From positions 3,100,001-3,164,000 of the forward strand of contig NC_022600.1 of assembly GCF_000484535.1 (NCBI RefSeq): a stretch of 64,000 nt of DNA, given 5' to 3'. This document shows positions 26,369 to 34,520 of the stretch, in pieces (position 1 is the first letter of the stretch; the number at the start of each line of letters is the position of its first letter). Made by a program: the position numbers and the translations under genes. Origin of the DNA: Gloeobacter kilaueensis JS1 (GTDB taxonomy: Bacteria > Cyanobacteriota > Cyanobacteriia > Gloeobacterales > Gloeobacteraceae). Under the pieces are notes generated by a model, which was given only the letters and a program-made list of their open reading frames with translations, did no database searches and had not been told where the DNA came from.

Positions 26369-27750
26369 TGCTCCACGATCCCGAGCAACTTGAGTTGTTT
26401 CCAAAGCTCAGCGACGACGAGGTGCAGCGCCTGGCTGCCCACGGACGCCCGGTCGAATTTGCCCCTGGCGAGCTGCTTTTTAAAGAAGGCGATCCGGCCT
26501 GCCACTTCTACGTCGTGCTCGAAGGGCAGGTGCAGATCACCAAGCGCATCCACGGCAAAGAAAAGATTCTCATCACCCACGGGGCGGGCGAATTTACCGG
26601 CGACCTGCCGATGTTTGTGAGTGGCACCGCCACCGTCACCGCCCGCGCCATCGTCCCCAGCCGCGTGCTCGAAATCGAACTGGCGGCCTTCCGCCAGGCG
26701 CTGGCCGATTGTTCGCCGGGGGCCGCCTCGATTCTCACGGCGATGGCCGCCCGCGCCCAGGATCTGGAGACCCAGTTGCGCCATCAGGAGAAGCTGGCGG
26801 CCCTGGGCAAGCTCTCCGCCGGTCTTGCCCACGAACTGAACAATCCCGCCGCCGCCGGTCGCCGGGCCGCCCAGCAGTTGCGGGAGGCGCTACTCGCTGT
26901 CCAATCGCGGATGCTGGATGTCTGCGAGGGGCTTTTTCCGCCCCCCCAGCGGTTGCTCCTCGTCGAATTGCAGCAGCAGGCCCTCGCCCACCGCCTCGGG
27001 GCACCCCGGCTCGCCCCCCTTGAGCAGAGCGACCGCGAGGACGCCCTGGCCGACTGGCTGGCCGACCACGAGATCGCCGACGGCTGGAAGCTTGCCCCGA
27101 CTTTAGTGACCTCGGGCATCGGCCCCGACCAGCTTGCCCCTCTAGCCGACCAGTTGCCTGGCCTGGCATTTCCCGAGGCGCTGCGCTGGTTGAGTGAGAC
27201 TTTGAGCCTCACCGGGCTGGTGGACGAAGTCGAGCAGAGCACGGCCCGCATCTCCCAGCTCGTCAAGGCGATCAAGTCCTACACCTACATGGATCAGGCT
27301 CCCCTGCAGGAGGTCGATGTCCACGAGGGCATCGAGAACACGCTCACGATTCTCCACCACAAACTCAAGTACGGCGTTACGATCGTCCGTGAGTACGCTG
27401 AAGATCTGCCGCGCCTCTGCGCCTATGGCAGCGAACTCAACCAGGTCTGGACCAACCTGATCGACAATGCGATCGATGCGATGAACGGCAAGGGCCAGAT
27501 CACGATCCGCACCTCCCTCTACCCGGATACGGTCCTCGTCGAACTCATCGATACTGGCAGCGGCATTCCCCCGGACATCCAGCCGCGCATCTTTGAACCC
27601 TTCTTTACCACCAAAGGGGTGGGCCAGGGTTCCGGCCTCGGCCTCGACATCGTCCGCCGCATCGTCGCCCACCATCGCGGATCGATCCGCGTCGAATCCC
27701 AGCCGGGCCACACCCGCTTCAAAGTCTGTCTGCCCATTCGCCAACCTTGA
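26368..27750 (+). CDS. Cyclic-nucleotide-binding-domain histidine kinase 1
   Basis: 460 residues, no membrane segment. Residues 10-120 form a cNMP-binding-like domain (FAPGELLFKEGDPACHFYVV, EFTGDLPMF). The phosphate-binding cassette deviates from the FGE...R consensus, so cyclic nucleotides may not be the ligand. The kinase part has H155 in GLAHELNNPAA, then an unusually long helical insert before the ATP-binding domain with NQVWTNLIDNAIDAM (N box), DTGSGIP and a GSGLGLDI G box. The start overlaps the stop of the receiver-flavoprotein gene, making that protein the obvious phosphorylation partner. The next gene is a close paralogue 12 bp on. Confidence 0.9.
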   Translation: MLHDPEQLELFPKLSDDEVQRLAAHGRPVEFAPGELLFKEGDPACHFYVVLEGQVQITKRIHGKEKILITHGAGEFTGDLPMFVSGTATVTARAIVPSRVLEIELAAFRQALADCSPGAASILTAMAARAQDLETQLRHQEKLAALGKLSAGLAHELNNPAAAGRRAAQQLREALLAVQSRMLDVCEGLFPPPQRLLLVELQQQALAHRLGAPRLAPLEQSDREDALADWLADHEIADGWKLAPTLVTSGIGPDQLAPLADQLPGLAFPEALRWLSETLSLTGLVDEVEQSTARISQLVKAIKSYTYMDQAPLQEVDVHEGIENTLTILHHKLKYGVTIVREYAEDLPRLCAYGSELNQVWTNLIDNAIDAMNGKGQITIRTSLYPDTVLVELIDTGSGIPPDIQPRIFEPFFTTKGVGQGSGLGLDIVRRIVAHHRGSIRVESQPGHTRFKVCLPIRQP

Positions 27751-27762
27751 GCCACACACGCC

Positions 27763-29196
27763 ATGGAACTCATTAACCACGATTCTCCTCAGCCGGCAGT
27801 CCTTGCCACCGAGGAACTGCGCCGGGTACCACTGTTTGAGAATCTGCCGGAGGACCAGCTGTGCTGGCTAATCCGCCAGGGCCGCCTGCGGCTGCTCGAC
27901 ACGGGCGATATTGTGCGCGCTCAGGGGACGCCCGCCGATTACGTCTTCGTGCTGCTCGACGGTGCGATTCAGATTGTCAAGAAAAAAGGCAATCAAGAAA
28001 TTCTACTTGTCACCCACACCGAGCGCACTCTCTTCGGTGAGTTGCCGGTGCTCACAGGCGATCCCCATTACTGGGCAGAGGGCCGCGCCCTTGCCCCCAG
28101 CCGCATTCTTGAGCTGGACAAGGAAGATTTTTGGGAGCTTTTGTCTAGTTGCCGCTGTGTGACGACGGTTATTCTGCGCACGATGGCCCAGCGGATGCAG
28201 GAGGTGCAGGCGCTCGCCCAGCAGCGCGAACGGCTCATCGCCCTCGGTACCCTCGCCGCCGGTCTGGCCCACGAACTGAATAACCCCGCCTCAGCCGCGC
28301 GGCGGGCCGCCTCTCAATTGCGCGGCTCCTTTCAGAAGTTGCAGCCCGCTGCCCTCAAGCTCTGCCGCTACGCCAAAGACGAAGAGAAGCAGGCGGTGCT
28401 GAACGTCCTTGAGCAGGAGGTCGTCGAGCGGGCCACCGCCGCCCTTGCCCTCGATCCGATCACCCGCAGCGACCGCGAGGAACAACTGGCCGACTGGTTG
28501 CGGGAGCACAACATCGCCAACAGCTGGAATCTCGCCTCGACCCTGGTGGGGGCGGGCCTCGATACCGACTGGCTCGTCGCTCTGACGGGCCGCATCGCTC
28601 CGGAGTCGCTTCCCAGCGTCCTCAACTGGCTGGAAGTCACCCTCGACGGCGTTGGCCTGCTCAACGAACTCGAGCACTGTACCGAGCGGGTCTCCACCCT
28701 GGTGCAGGCGGTCAAAGATTACTCCTACCTCGATCAGGCTCCTTTGCAGGAGATCGATGTCCACGAAGGGCTCGAAAGCACCCTCACCATGCTGGGCCAC
28801 CGCCTCCGCAACGGGATCGCCATCTGCCGGGCCTACTGCGATTTGCCGCGCATCACCGCCTTCGGCAGCGAACTCAACCAGGTCTGGACCAACCTGCTCG
28901 ACAACGCCATCGACGCCGTGCAGGACAGAAGCGATCCCTGCGTGTGGCTTCGCACCAGCCGCGAGGACCGCAATATCCTCGTCGAGATTACCGACAACGG
29001 CCCCGGCATTGCCGCCGACGTTCTGCCCCACATCTTCGAGCCCTTCTTTACGACCAAAGATATCGGCAAGGGCACGGGCCTCGGACTGCACATCAGCTAT
29101 CGCATCGTCGTCGAACAGCACAGAGGTGATATTCGCGTTCACTCTGCTCCTGGCCGCACCTGCTTCCAGGTCCGCCTGCCCATTACCCCAGGCTGA
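27763..29196 (+). CDS. Cyclic-nucleotide-binding-domain histidine kinase 2 (tandem paralogue)
   Basis: 477 residues with the same architecture as the preceding gene. The cNMP-like domain covers about 20-130 (GRLRLLDTGDIVRAQGTPADYVFVLLDG, shortened here: LLDTGDIVRAQGTPADY) and contains FGELPVL but lacks the expected Arg. H170 lies in GLAHELNNPAS; the ATPase has NQVWTNLLDNAIDAV, DNGPGIA and GTGLGLHI. Both kinases are likely to feed the same receiver-flavoprotein, perhaps with different inputs because their sensor domains differ most. Third-position differences show an old duplication. A decayed copy of this gene's last codons is found at 29848. Confidence 0.9.
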   Translation: MELINHDSPQPAVLATEELRRVPLFENLPEDQLCWLIRQGRLRLLDTGDIVRAQGTPADYVFVLLDGAIQIVKKKGNQEILLVTHTERTLFGELPVLTGDPHYWAEGRALAPSRILELDKEDFWELLSSCRCVTTVILRTMAQRMQEVQALAQQRERLIALGTLAAGLAHELNNPASAARRAASQLRGSFQKLQPAALKLCRYAKDEEKQAVLNVLEQEVVERATAALALDPITRSDREEQLADWLREHNIANSWNLASTLVGAGLDTDWLVALTGRIAPESLPSVLNWLEVTLDGVGLLNELEHCTERVSTLVQAVKDYSYLDQAPLQEIDVHEGLESTLTMLGHRLRNGIAICRAYCDLPRITAFGSELNQVWTNLLDNAIDAVQDRSDPCVWLRTSREDRNILVEITDNGPGIAADVLPHIFEPFFTTKDIGKGTGLGLHISYRIVVEQHRGDIRVHSAPGRTCFQVRLPITPG

Positions 29197-29230
29197 ACCG
29201 GCTGTTTTGCCTGTAGGCTTTCAGGGAGTC

Positions 29231-29515
29231 TTACAGCTGATGCTGGGCGATATATTCCCGCAGCGCCCGGTTGATGCTGGTCTGGTAGCCCTCACCTTGA
29301 AGATGGTTGCGTTTGAACCAGTCGATCAGATCGGCGTCGAGCCGCAGCGTAATCTGCTGCTTGATCGGGCGATAAAACAAGCCGCGCCGGGCAGCGCTCC
29401 AGTCTCCAGTCGCCTCTGGGATGAGATCGGTGCGGATAGGTCTGTCCGCTGCCGCCAGGGCATCGATCTCCGCCTGTACTTCTGGCGGCACAGGGTTAGA
29501 GTGTTCCTTCTTCAT
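29231..29515 (-). CDS. brnA: BrnA-family antitoxin
   Basis: 94 residues from the ATG at 29515, preceded by GGAGG within brnT. The C-terminal part reads KQQITLRLDADLIDWFKR and GYQTSINRALREYI, the ribbon-helix-helix DNA-binding domain of BrnA. BrnA neutralises the ribonuclease BrnT and represses the operon. It overlaps the end of brnT by 20 bp, the normal toxin-first order of this system. Longer in-frame starts at 29530 and 29575 exist but have poorer ribosome sites. Confidence 0.88.
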   Translation of the reverse strand: MKKEHSNPVPPEVQAEIDALAAADRPIRTDLIPEATGDWSAARRGLFYRPIKQQITLRLDADLIDWFKRNHLQGEGYQTSINRALREYIAQHQL

Positions 29516-29792
29516 AAGCCCTCCGCTCATAAGGAGTTGCCTCGCGGGCACTAATGATTCTGCCTGTCTCTTCACCAGTATCCGGATCAGGGTCCGGCCA
29601 GGTATGCACGACGAAAATAGTCATGTTGCCGATCATGCCAATGGTCTGCCAGCGCTCCTCGTGTGGGTATGGATCAGGGCGACTCACCGCCAAAAGATCG
29701 CGGAAAACATACTGTGCACTTTCAAAACTTAAGCCGTGATCGCACTTATTGGTTCGGTTCTTCTCATTGTCCCAGGTCCACGCCAAAAACAT
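29496..29792 (-). CDS. brnT: BrnT-family ribonuclease toxin
   Basis: 98 residues. BrnT (RelE-like fold) cleaves RNA and arrests growth when not bound by BrnA. The family pattern is clear: WDNEKNRTNKCDHGLSFESA, VFRDLL, HEERWQTIGMIGN, VVHTW and RIISAREATPYERRAYEEG. Compared with most BrnT proteins a small acidic insertion (PDPDPDTGEE) follows the VVHT strand. An inverted repeat 14 bp upstream is a likely site for autoregulation. The pair is wedged between kinase 2 and a decayed kinase fragment, a typical position for a horizontally acquired toxin-antitoxin module. Confidence 0.9.
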   Translation of the reverse strand: MFLAWTWDNEKNRTNKCDHGLSFESAQYVFRDLLAVSRPDPYPHEERWQTIGMIGNMTIFVVHTWPDPDPDTGEETGRIISAREATPYERRAYEEGTL

Positions 29793-29805
29793 CCCCTACA
29801 CCAGA

Positions 29806-29827
29806 GTAGCTACATGATCGTAGCTAC
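29806..29827 (-). promoter_or_regulatory. Inverted repeat upstream of brnT, putative BrnA operator
   Basis: Two copies of GTAGCTAC, each itself palindromic, flank ATGATC (arms 29806-29813 and 29820-29827). The site is 14 bp before the brnT start. Ribbon-helix-helix antitoxins bind tandem palindromes near their own promoters, so this is the best operator candidate. No binding data. Confidence 0.5.
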
Positions 29828-29847
29828 CGTTATCCCTTGTCAAGGGA

Positions 29848-29916
29848 GACATTCGCGTTCACTCCGTTCCCGGTTGTACCAGCTTCGAGGTGCGCCTGTC
29901 CATCACTCCAGGCTGA
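29848..29916 (+). pseudogene. 3'-end remnant of a third histidine kinase
   Basis: Reads DIRVHSVPGCTSFEVRLSI then TPG and stop; kinase 2 ends DIRVHSAPGRTCFQVRLPI then TPG and stop. Over 73 aligned bases about 60 match, and most differences are at third codon positions. The match continues a few bases past both stops (AACCG). No kinase sequence is seen before it. It is best read as the last piece of a third tandem paralogue, lost when brnT/brnA arrived or by later deletion. Confidence 0.75.
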
Positions 29917-30012
29917 ACCGACCGGATCCTCCCCCAGTCTCTATCTAAAGAAAGAATGGCTGTTTCCACTCGCATCGGCCATCTTAGAAACAGACAATGG
30001 GAGGCCCAAGCA

Positions 30013-30408
30013 ATGAAAAGTGTACTGGCTGCCCTGGCGACCGCAGCGCTGCTTGCTGCTGCACCGACTGCCCTCTTTGCCCAGACAGGCGAACCGGGCA
30101 AGTCCGGTCCCGAGATCGACCCCAATCAGGTGCAATTTCCAGAAAAGTGCCGGGCGCTCACCAGTCCCGACATCACCGACCCGCTCAACTACAACAATCT
30201 CACCGACGCTGAAAAGATGCAGCGGGCCAAAAGTACGAGTCTGAGCAAGCCCATCGTCACAACGACCAACCTGGCAGATCGCCCGGAGGTCGTCAGCCGC
30301 TCCGACGAGGGATTGCTCATCGATCCGCCCAGCGGCTACACTGCCACTCCGACCCCGAGCAAGCCGGGGCCGGATGTCTACTGTTTCCCGAGCGCCTTCC
30401 GGCAGTAG
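30013..30408 (+). CDS. Small secreted protein of unknown function
   Basis: 131 residues from the ATG at 30013, selected because it starts a clean signal peptide (KSVLAALATAALLAAAPTA, cleavage after FAQ). The mature protein is short and Pro/Thr-rich with two Cys (EKCRAL and VYCFPS near the end), which could pair as a disulfide in the periplasm. Family not recognised. Its 3' end overlaps the end of the convergent acetyltransferase gene by 31 bp. Confidence 0.65.
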   Translation: MKSVLAALATAALLAAAPTALFAQTGEPGKSGPEIDPNQVQFPEKCRALTSPDITDPLNYNNLTDAEKMQRAKSTSLSKPIVTTTNLADRPEVVSRSDEGLLIDPPSGYTATPTPSKPGPDVYCFPSAFRQ

Positions 30409-30953
30409 TCTGAACATGACAGCCGATAGAGCACATGGCGTCGGAGGGGATGGCCTGATGGTAACAGCGGATGATCGAAGTCGTCCGCTTCTGAATGGTT
30501 CATGCCCAACCGCTCCATCACGCGCCGCGAGCGACGATTGGCCGGTACGGTGAAGGAGACAATTTCAGAAAGGCCCAATCGCTCGAACCCACAGGCGAGG
30601 GCGGCTCTGGCCGCTTCGGTGGCGTAGCCCTGGCCCCAGTAATCGAAGGCGAGCCGCCAGCCCACTTCGACGCAGGGGGTGAAGGGGGCGCTAAATCGCG
30701 GCACCGAGAGGCCGACGTAACCAATAAAATCGGCTCTACCCGGCACCTCGACTGCCCAGAGACCAAAGCCCCGCTGGGCAAATTGCTCGCGGATGCGCCC
30801 GGCCATAGCGTCGCTCGCCTGCCGATCGAGGCGACCCGGCAGGTACTCCATGACCTGCGGATCGGCGTTGAGGTCAGCAAAAGGCGCAAGATCGCTCTCC
30901 CGCCAGGCGCGGAGGATCAACCGCTCGGTGACGAGCTTGAGAATTGGACCCAT
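30378..30953 (-). CDS. GNAT-family N-acetyltransferase (RimJ/RimL type)
   Basis: 191 residues from ATG 30953 (an upstream ATG at 30983 is possible). Hallmarks are LVTERLILRAWRESDLAPF, the N-terminal signature of RimJ/RimL acetyltransferases, then VEVGWRLAFDYWGQGYATEAARA for acetyl-CoA binding and VPANRRSRRVMERLGM. Such enzymes acetylate N-terminal amines of ribosomal proteins or small molecules; the substrate here is unknown. Convergent with the small secreted-protein gene. Confidence 0.88.
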   Translation of the reverse strand: MGPILKLVTERLILRAWRESDLAPFADLNADPQVMEYLPGRLDRQASDAMAGRIREQFAQRGFGLWAVEVPGRADFIGYVGLSVPRFSAPFTPCVEVGWRLAFDYWGQGYATEAARAALACGFERLGLSEIVSFTVPANRRSRRVMERLGMNHSEADDFDHPLLPSGHPLRRHVLYRLSCSDYCRKALGKQ

Positions 30954-31309
30954 CGCAATAATTTCTAGGTAGACGAAGGCCATTAAACGTCAGATCAAGG
31001 CAGCCCTACGTCCCTTGCAGAAGAAAAATAAGACAAATCTGAAACCGACGTCACTTGGCCCGATGGCAGCCCAGTTACAGTGAACCCCCCCTCTTCTCCT
31101 CTGCCCGGCGGGGCAGGGGAGGAGAGCGGGGGGCAGGGGGGGTGTGGAGGGGTGGGGACGGTTTTAGCAAGTACCCAAAAGCAAAAGAACAACCGACTCC
31201 CAAAAATCTGATTCCTCCACTCCAGCCCAAAACCTGATGCTTATTTAGCTTCGTCTACTTAGAAAGCCAGCGCTACACTCAATAGTGCGCGATTTTACAA
31301 GTTGCTCCG
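30954..31309. other. Non-coding stretch between acetyltransferase and aroB
   Basis: About 350 bases between two divergent starts. It must hold both promoters, but no convincing -10/-35 pair was found by eye. The middle (31085-31146) is a GC-rich inverted repeat, and the aroB-proximal part is AT-richer. No gene or RNA was recognised. Confidence 0.6.
31085..31146. repeat. GC-rich dispersed inverted repeat
   Basis: A pyrimidine-rich arm (CTCCTCTGCCC) is followed by GGCG and a purine-rich arm (GGGCAGGGGAGGAG), with runs of C and G outside. A similar C-run/G-run unit occurs at 57636-57703. Such units are common as multi-copy intergenic hairpins in bacteria and cyanobacteria. It could also affect transcription between the flanking genes. 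Confidence 0.55.
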
Positions 31310-32395
31310 ATGATTCGCATTCCGGTTGCCCTGCCCTCCAGCCACTACGACATCCGCATCGAACCGGGCGGGCTCGATCAGCTGGGAGCGGCCCTCCTGG
31401 ATCTGGGCAAGGCGGACCGGGTGCTGGTGGTGAGCAACCCGACGATCTTGAAGCACTACGGCGCACGGGTGCAGCGCTCGCTCCTGCAGGCAGGTTTTGA
31501 GAGCGCCAGTCTGGCTCTGCCCGCCGGTGAGCGCTACAAGACCTTGCGGACGGTCGAACGCATCTACCAGGCTGCCCTCGACTGTCGCCTGGAGCGCTCC
31601 AGCATCATCGTCGCCCTGGGAGGAGGGGTCATCGGCGATATGACCGGTTTTGCCGCCAGCACCTGGCTTAGGGGCGTCCGGGTCGTTCAGGTGCCGACGA
31701 CGCTACTTGCCATGGTCGATGCAGCGATCGGCGGCAAGACCGGCGTCAACCACCCGCAGGGCAAGAATCTGATCGGTACTTTTTATCAGCCCAGCCTGGT
31801 GCTGGTCGATCCGGACGTGCTCGCCACCCTGCCCCGGCGCGAGCGGCGCTCGGCGATGGCCGAGGTGATCAAGTACGGCGTCATCTGGGATGCGGAACTG
31901 TTCCGCTGGCTGGAGACGCTCAGCGATCTCGACCGGCTGGAGCCGGCCCAGCTTACCCGGATCCTCGTGCGCTCCTGCCAGACAAAGGCGGAAGTGGTGG
32001 TGCGCGACGAGCGCGAGGGCGGCCTGCGCGCCATTCTCAACTACGGCCACACCGTCGGCCACGCCATCGAAAGCGTCACGAACTACCGCCGCTACCTGCA
32101 CGGCGAAGGAGTTGCCCTCGGCATGGTGGCAGCGGGCCGTCTGGCGGCGAACCTGGGCCTCTGGTCCGCGTCGGAGGCAGCCCGCCAAGAAGCACTGATC
32201 GCTGGAGCCCACCTGCCGGTGCGTTGGGCAGGCGACATTGCCACCGACGCTCTCATCGAGCGGATGCAGACCGACAAAAAAGTGGTCACAGGCCGCGTGC
32301 GCTTCGTGCTGCCGGAGGCGATTGGCCGGGCCAGCATCGGTGTCGAGGTACCCGAGGCTGTCCTGCGCTCTGTGCTGGACAGCCTGGCAGACTGA
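31310..32395 (+). CDS. aroB: 3-dehydroquinate synthase
   Basis: 361 residues, standard for AroB. It converts DAHP to 3-dehydroquinate, the second shikimate step, using NAD and a divalent metal. Visible motifs are [16 protein letters not shown] (NAD/glycine-rich region), [21 protein letters not shown], the metal ligand E in AEVIKYG and HTVGHAIE and HGEGVALGM with the metal-binding His residues. The DAHP synthase gene for the first step lies about 6 kb downstream on the other strand, not in the same operon. Cytoplasmic. Confidence 0.96.
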   Translation: MIRIPVALPSSHYDIRIEPGGLDQLGAALLDLGKADRVLVVSNPTILKHYGARVQRSLLQAGFESASLALPAGERYKTLRTVERIYQAALDCRLERSSIIVALGGGVIGDMTGFAASTWLRGVRVVQVPTTLLAMVDAAIGGKTGVNHPQGKNLIGTFYQPSLVLVDPDVLATLPRRERRSAMAEVIKYGVIWDAELFRWLETLSDLDRLEPAQLTRILVRSCQTKAEVVVRDEREGGLRAILNYGHTVGHAIESVTNYRRYLHGEGVALGMVAAGRLAANLGLWSASEAARQEALIAGAHLPVRWAGDIATDALIERMQTDKKVVTGRVRFVLPEAIGRASIGVEVPEAVLRSVLDSLAD

Positions 32396-32401
32396 GAACT
32401 G

Positions 32402-33136
32402 CTATTCGTCTTCTTCGACGATCCGGGAGGCAAAAACGCCGTTATCCGGCTCGCTGGCAGAAGCGGCTGGCGCGGGGGCTGCCGAGGCAACCAGGACCGG
32501 CTCGGGCCGGTAACGATCGAGGCCCAGGGCACCGCGCTCGAAGAGGCGCTGTCCCAGTTCGGGATCGATGTCGCTGCGGTAGAAGTCCGCTCCCTGCACC
32601 TGGGTGCTCTCGGCGAGAACGGCTCCGCCCAGGGCAGCCCGGCTGAGGTCGGCATCGGAGAGAGTCGCCGATTCGAGCTGTACCTCTGTGAGCGTGCTGT
32701 CGCGCAGAACCGCTCCGCTGAGATCTGCACCGCTCAGATTCGCACCGCTGAGATCCGCGTAAGAAAGATCCGCTCCCCGGAGGTTGCTCTGGGCAAAATC
32801 CACCCCGCGCAGGTTGCTGCGCGAAAGGTCTGCCCCTTCCAGATTCGCCCCGCTCAGGCTGGCCGCTTCGAGGTTGGCATCGCGCAAACGGGCACCCCTG
32901 AGAGCGGCATTGCTGAGGTTGGCACCGATGAGGTCGGCGCGGGAAAGATCCGTTCCATTGAGATCCGCACCGCTCAGATCTGCCAGAACGAGGTGGACGC
33001 GGGCCAGATTGAGCCCGGCCAGATTCGCCCCGGCGAGGTTCGCCCGCAGCAGATCCGCCCCGTCAAAATCGATAGTGTCGGCCTGACCGCTGCGAATGCG
33101 GTCGATCAGGGTTTGTTTTTTAGAAAGCTGACTCAT
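32402..33136 (-). CDS. Pentapeptide-repeat protein
   Basis: 244 residues. From about 20 to 185 the sequence is an almost unbroken series of A(D/N)Lxx pentapeptides (such as ADLSGADLNGTDLSRADLIG), which should form a right-handed quadrilateral beta-helix. The short N-terminal helix (KQTLIDRIRSGQ) and the acidic C-terminus are not repeated. Such proteins are very common in cyanobacteria and mostly of unknown function; some mimic DNA and bind gyrase. No signal peptide, so probably cytoplasmic. It converges on aroB with 6 bp between stops. Confidence 0.93.
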   Translation of the reverse strand: MSQLSKKQTLIDRIRSGQADTIDFDGADLLRANLAGANLAGLNLARVHLVLADLSGADLNGTDLSRADLIGANLSNAALRGARLRDANLEAASLSGANLEGADLSRSNLRGVDFAQSNLRGADLSYADLSGANLSGADLSGAVLRDSTLTEVQLESATLSDADLSRAALGGAVLAESTQVQGADFYRSDIDPELGQRLFERGALGLDRYRPEPVLVASAAPAPAASASEPDNGVFASRIVEEDE

Positions 33137-33192
33137 GTTTTTGTCCTGTCCATGCGCTTTGCAATTATAGTCTCACTGGCCGGTGAAAACCT

Positions 33193-34470
33193 TCAAGCCG
33201 AAGGCAGGGTGGCCCGTGCCCACCGCAGACATTGAAGCGCTTGCTCGGCCCAAAAATCGCTGTCCCAGTACACAAAACAACTGGTCTCACAAAGAAGCAG
33301 GGCCCGTTCAGCCACAGCAAGCGCCTGAGCGGGCGGCAATTTTTGCGAGCGCAACTGTGCCAGGTCAAAGCTCAACTGCTCGACCCCTGCGAGAATCTGC
33401 TGCCTGCGGGTGCCCGCCTGCCAGCTCTGGTGGCCGCCGATCCAGGAGCCGCCCTCCGCCTTTAGGCGCACTGTGCTGGTAGGACCGTCCGGTAGATAGC
33501 GATCGATATACTCACTCACCGTCAAAAAGGCGATGTCCGGCCACTCCCCCCGCCGCTCGAACAGCGGCGCAAAGCCCTGAGAAAAGTACTCAAACATCAT
33601 CACGTTGCCGTTCTCGCCGTCGGAGGTGGGCACCACCAGTGCCGGTAGACTGGCCCCGGTGCCGCGCAGTGCCTCGCCCCGGTGGCGGGTACCGTCGATG
33701 CAGCCTTCGGCGGTCTGACCGCTCTGCTGCCGGATGCCCATCTCGGTGTCGCGCACGACGCAGCAGATCTCCTCGCGCTCACCTCCAACTTCAATCACCA
33801 GGCGGTGGACCTGATTTTCCAGTTGCTCGCGGCGACTGTCTGTCGGCAGGGCAAGAGCTGCCGCAGGCAAGATGAGCCACTCGTAGCCGCACTTTTTAAG
33901 GAGCCGCACAAAGCGCAGCGCTCCTTCGCCGTCACCCATCATTCCCATCTCCGGCAGCCAGAAACCCCGCACCCGCCCCAGTGCCGCTTCGCCGAACAGT
34001 TCAGAATAGACGCGCTGCCACTCGCGGATCTGCGCTTCGTGATCGCGCTCGGGGGTGGCCGGAAAGTAGCAGTGGCTGTAGGCGGTACCGGCCACCTCGA
34101 TCGCTTCTGGATAATCCGTGAGTGCCTGGCGCAATAGACCAACCACGTCGCCCAGCGCTTCATCCTGCACCCAGGTGCCGGCAAAGGTGCCGTCGCTTGA
34201 GAGGCGGGCCAGCTCCTCCAATAGCACCCCCGAATAGTCGAGCATCAACCGGGGAGCCAGCCCCCGCTCCGCCAGATTCAGGACATAGCGCGCCGGATTG
34301 ACGTAGGCGCGGGCGAACCAACCGGCATTCCAGCGCTCCTCAGAATTTTCTGGCCCGGCCAGCATCTTTGCCAGGTTGCCGGTGAGGCGCGCACTGGAGC
34401 CTTCTCCCACCCAGATTGGCGGCTGGTGCATGTGCAGCCAGGGAACGAACACGGCGGTTGGCTGTATCAT
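33193..34470 (-). CDS. Glycoside hydrolase family 57-like protein
   Basis: 425 residues. The N-terminus VPWLHMHQPPIW matches GH57 region 1 (HQP). Region 3 is GFWLPEMGM with the catalytic nucleophile Glu. YSHCYFPATPE and SYIDRYLP-like (SEYIDRYLPDG) segments also fit. GH57 includes alpha-amylases, 4-alpha-glucanotransferases and glycogen branching enzymes; this subgroup is found in cyanobacteria but its substrate is not known to me. Expected to be cytoplasmic and to act on glycogen-like glucans (inference). Divergent from cysE. Confidence 0.8.
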   Translation of the reverse strand: MIQPTAVFVPWLHMHQPPIWVGEGSSARLTGNLAKMLAGPENSEERWNAGWFARAYVNPARYVLNLAERGLAPRLMLDYSGVLLEELARLSSDGTFAGTWVQDEALGDVVGLLRQALTDYPEAIEVAGTAYSHCYFPATPERDHEAQIREWQRVYSELFGEAALGRVRGFWLPEMGMMGDGEGALRFVRLLKKCGYEWLILPAAALALPTDSRREQLENQVHRLVIEVGGEREEICCVVRDTEMGIRQQSGQTAEGCIDGTRHRGEALRGTGASLPALVVPTSDGENGNVMMFEYFSQGFAPLFERRGEWPDIAFLTVSEYIDRYLPDGPTSTVRLKAEGGSWIGGHQSWQAGTRRQQILAGVEQLSFDLAQLRSQKLPPAQALAVAERALLLCETSCFVYWDSDFWAEQALQCLRWARATLPSA

Positions 34471-34520
34471 CGCTTACACACCCACAGATCCAGCCTGCTT
34501 GCCCGGCTGGAAGGCTTAAG

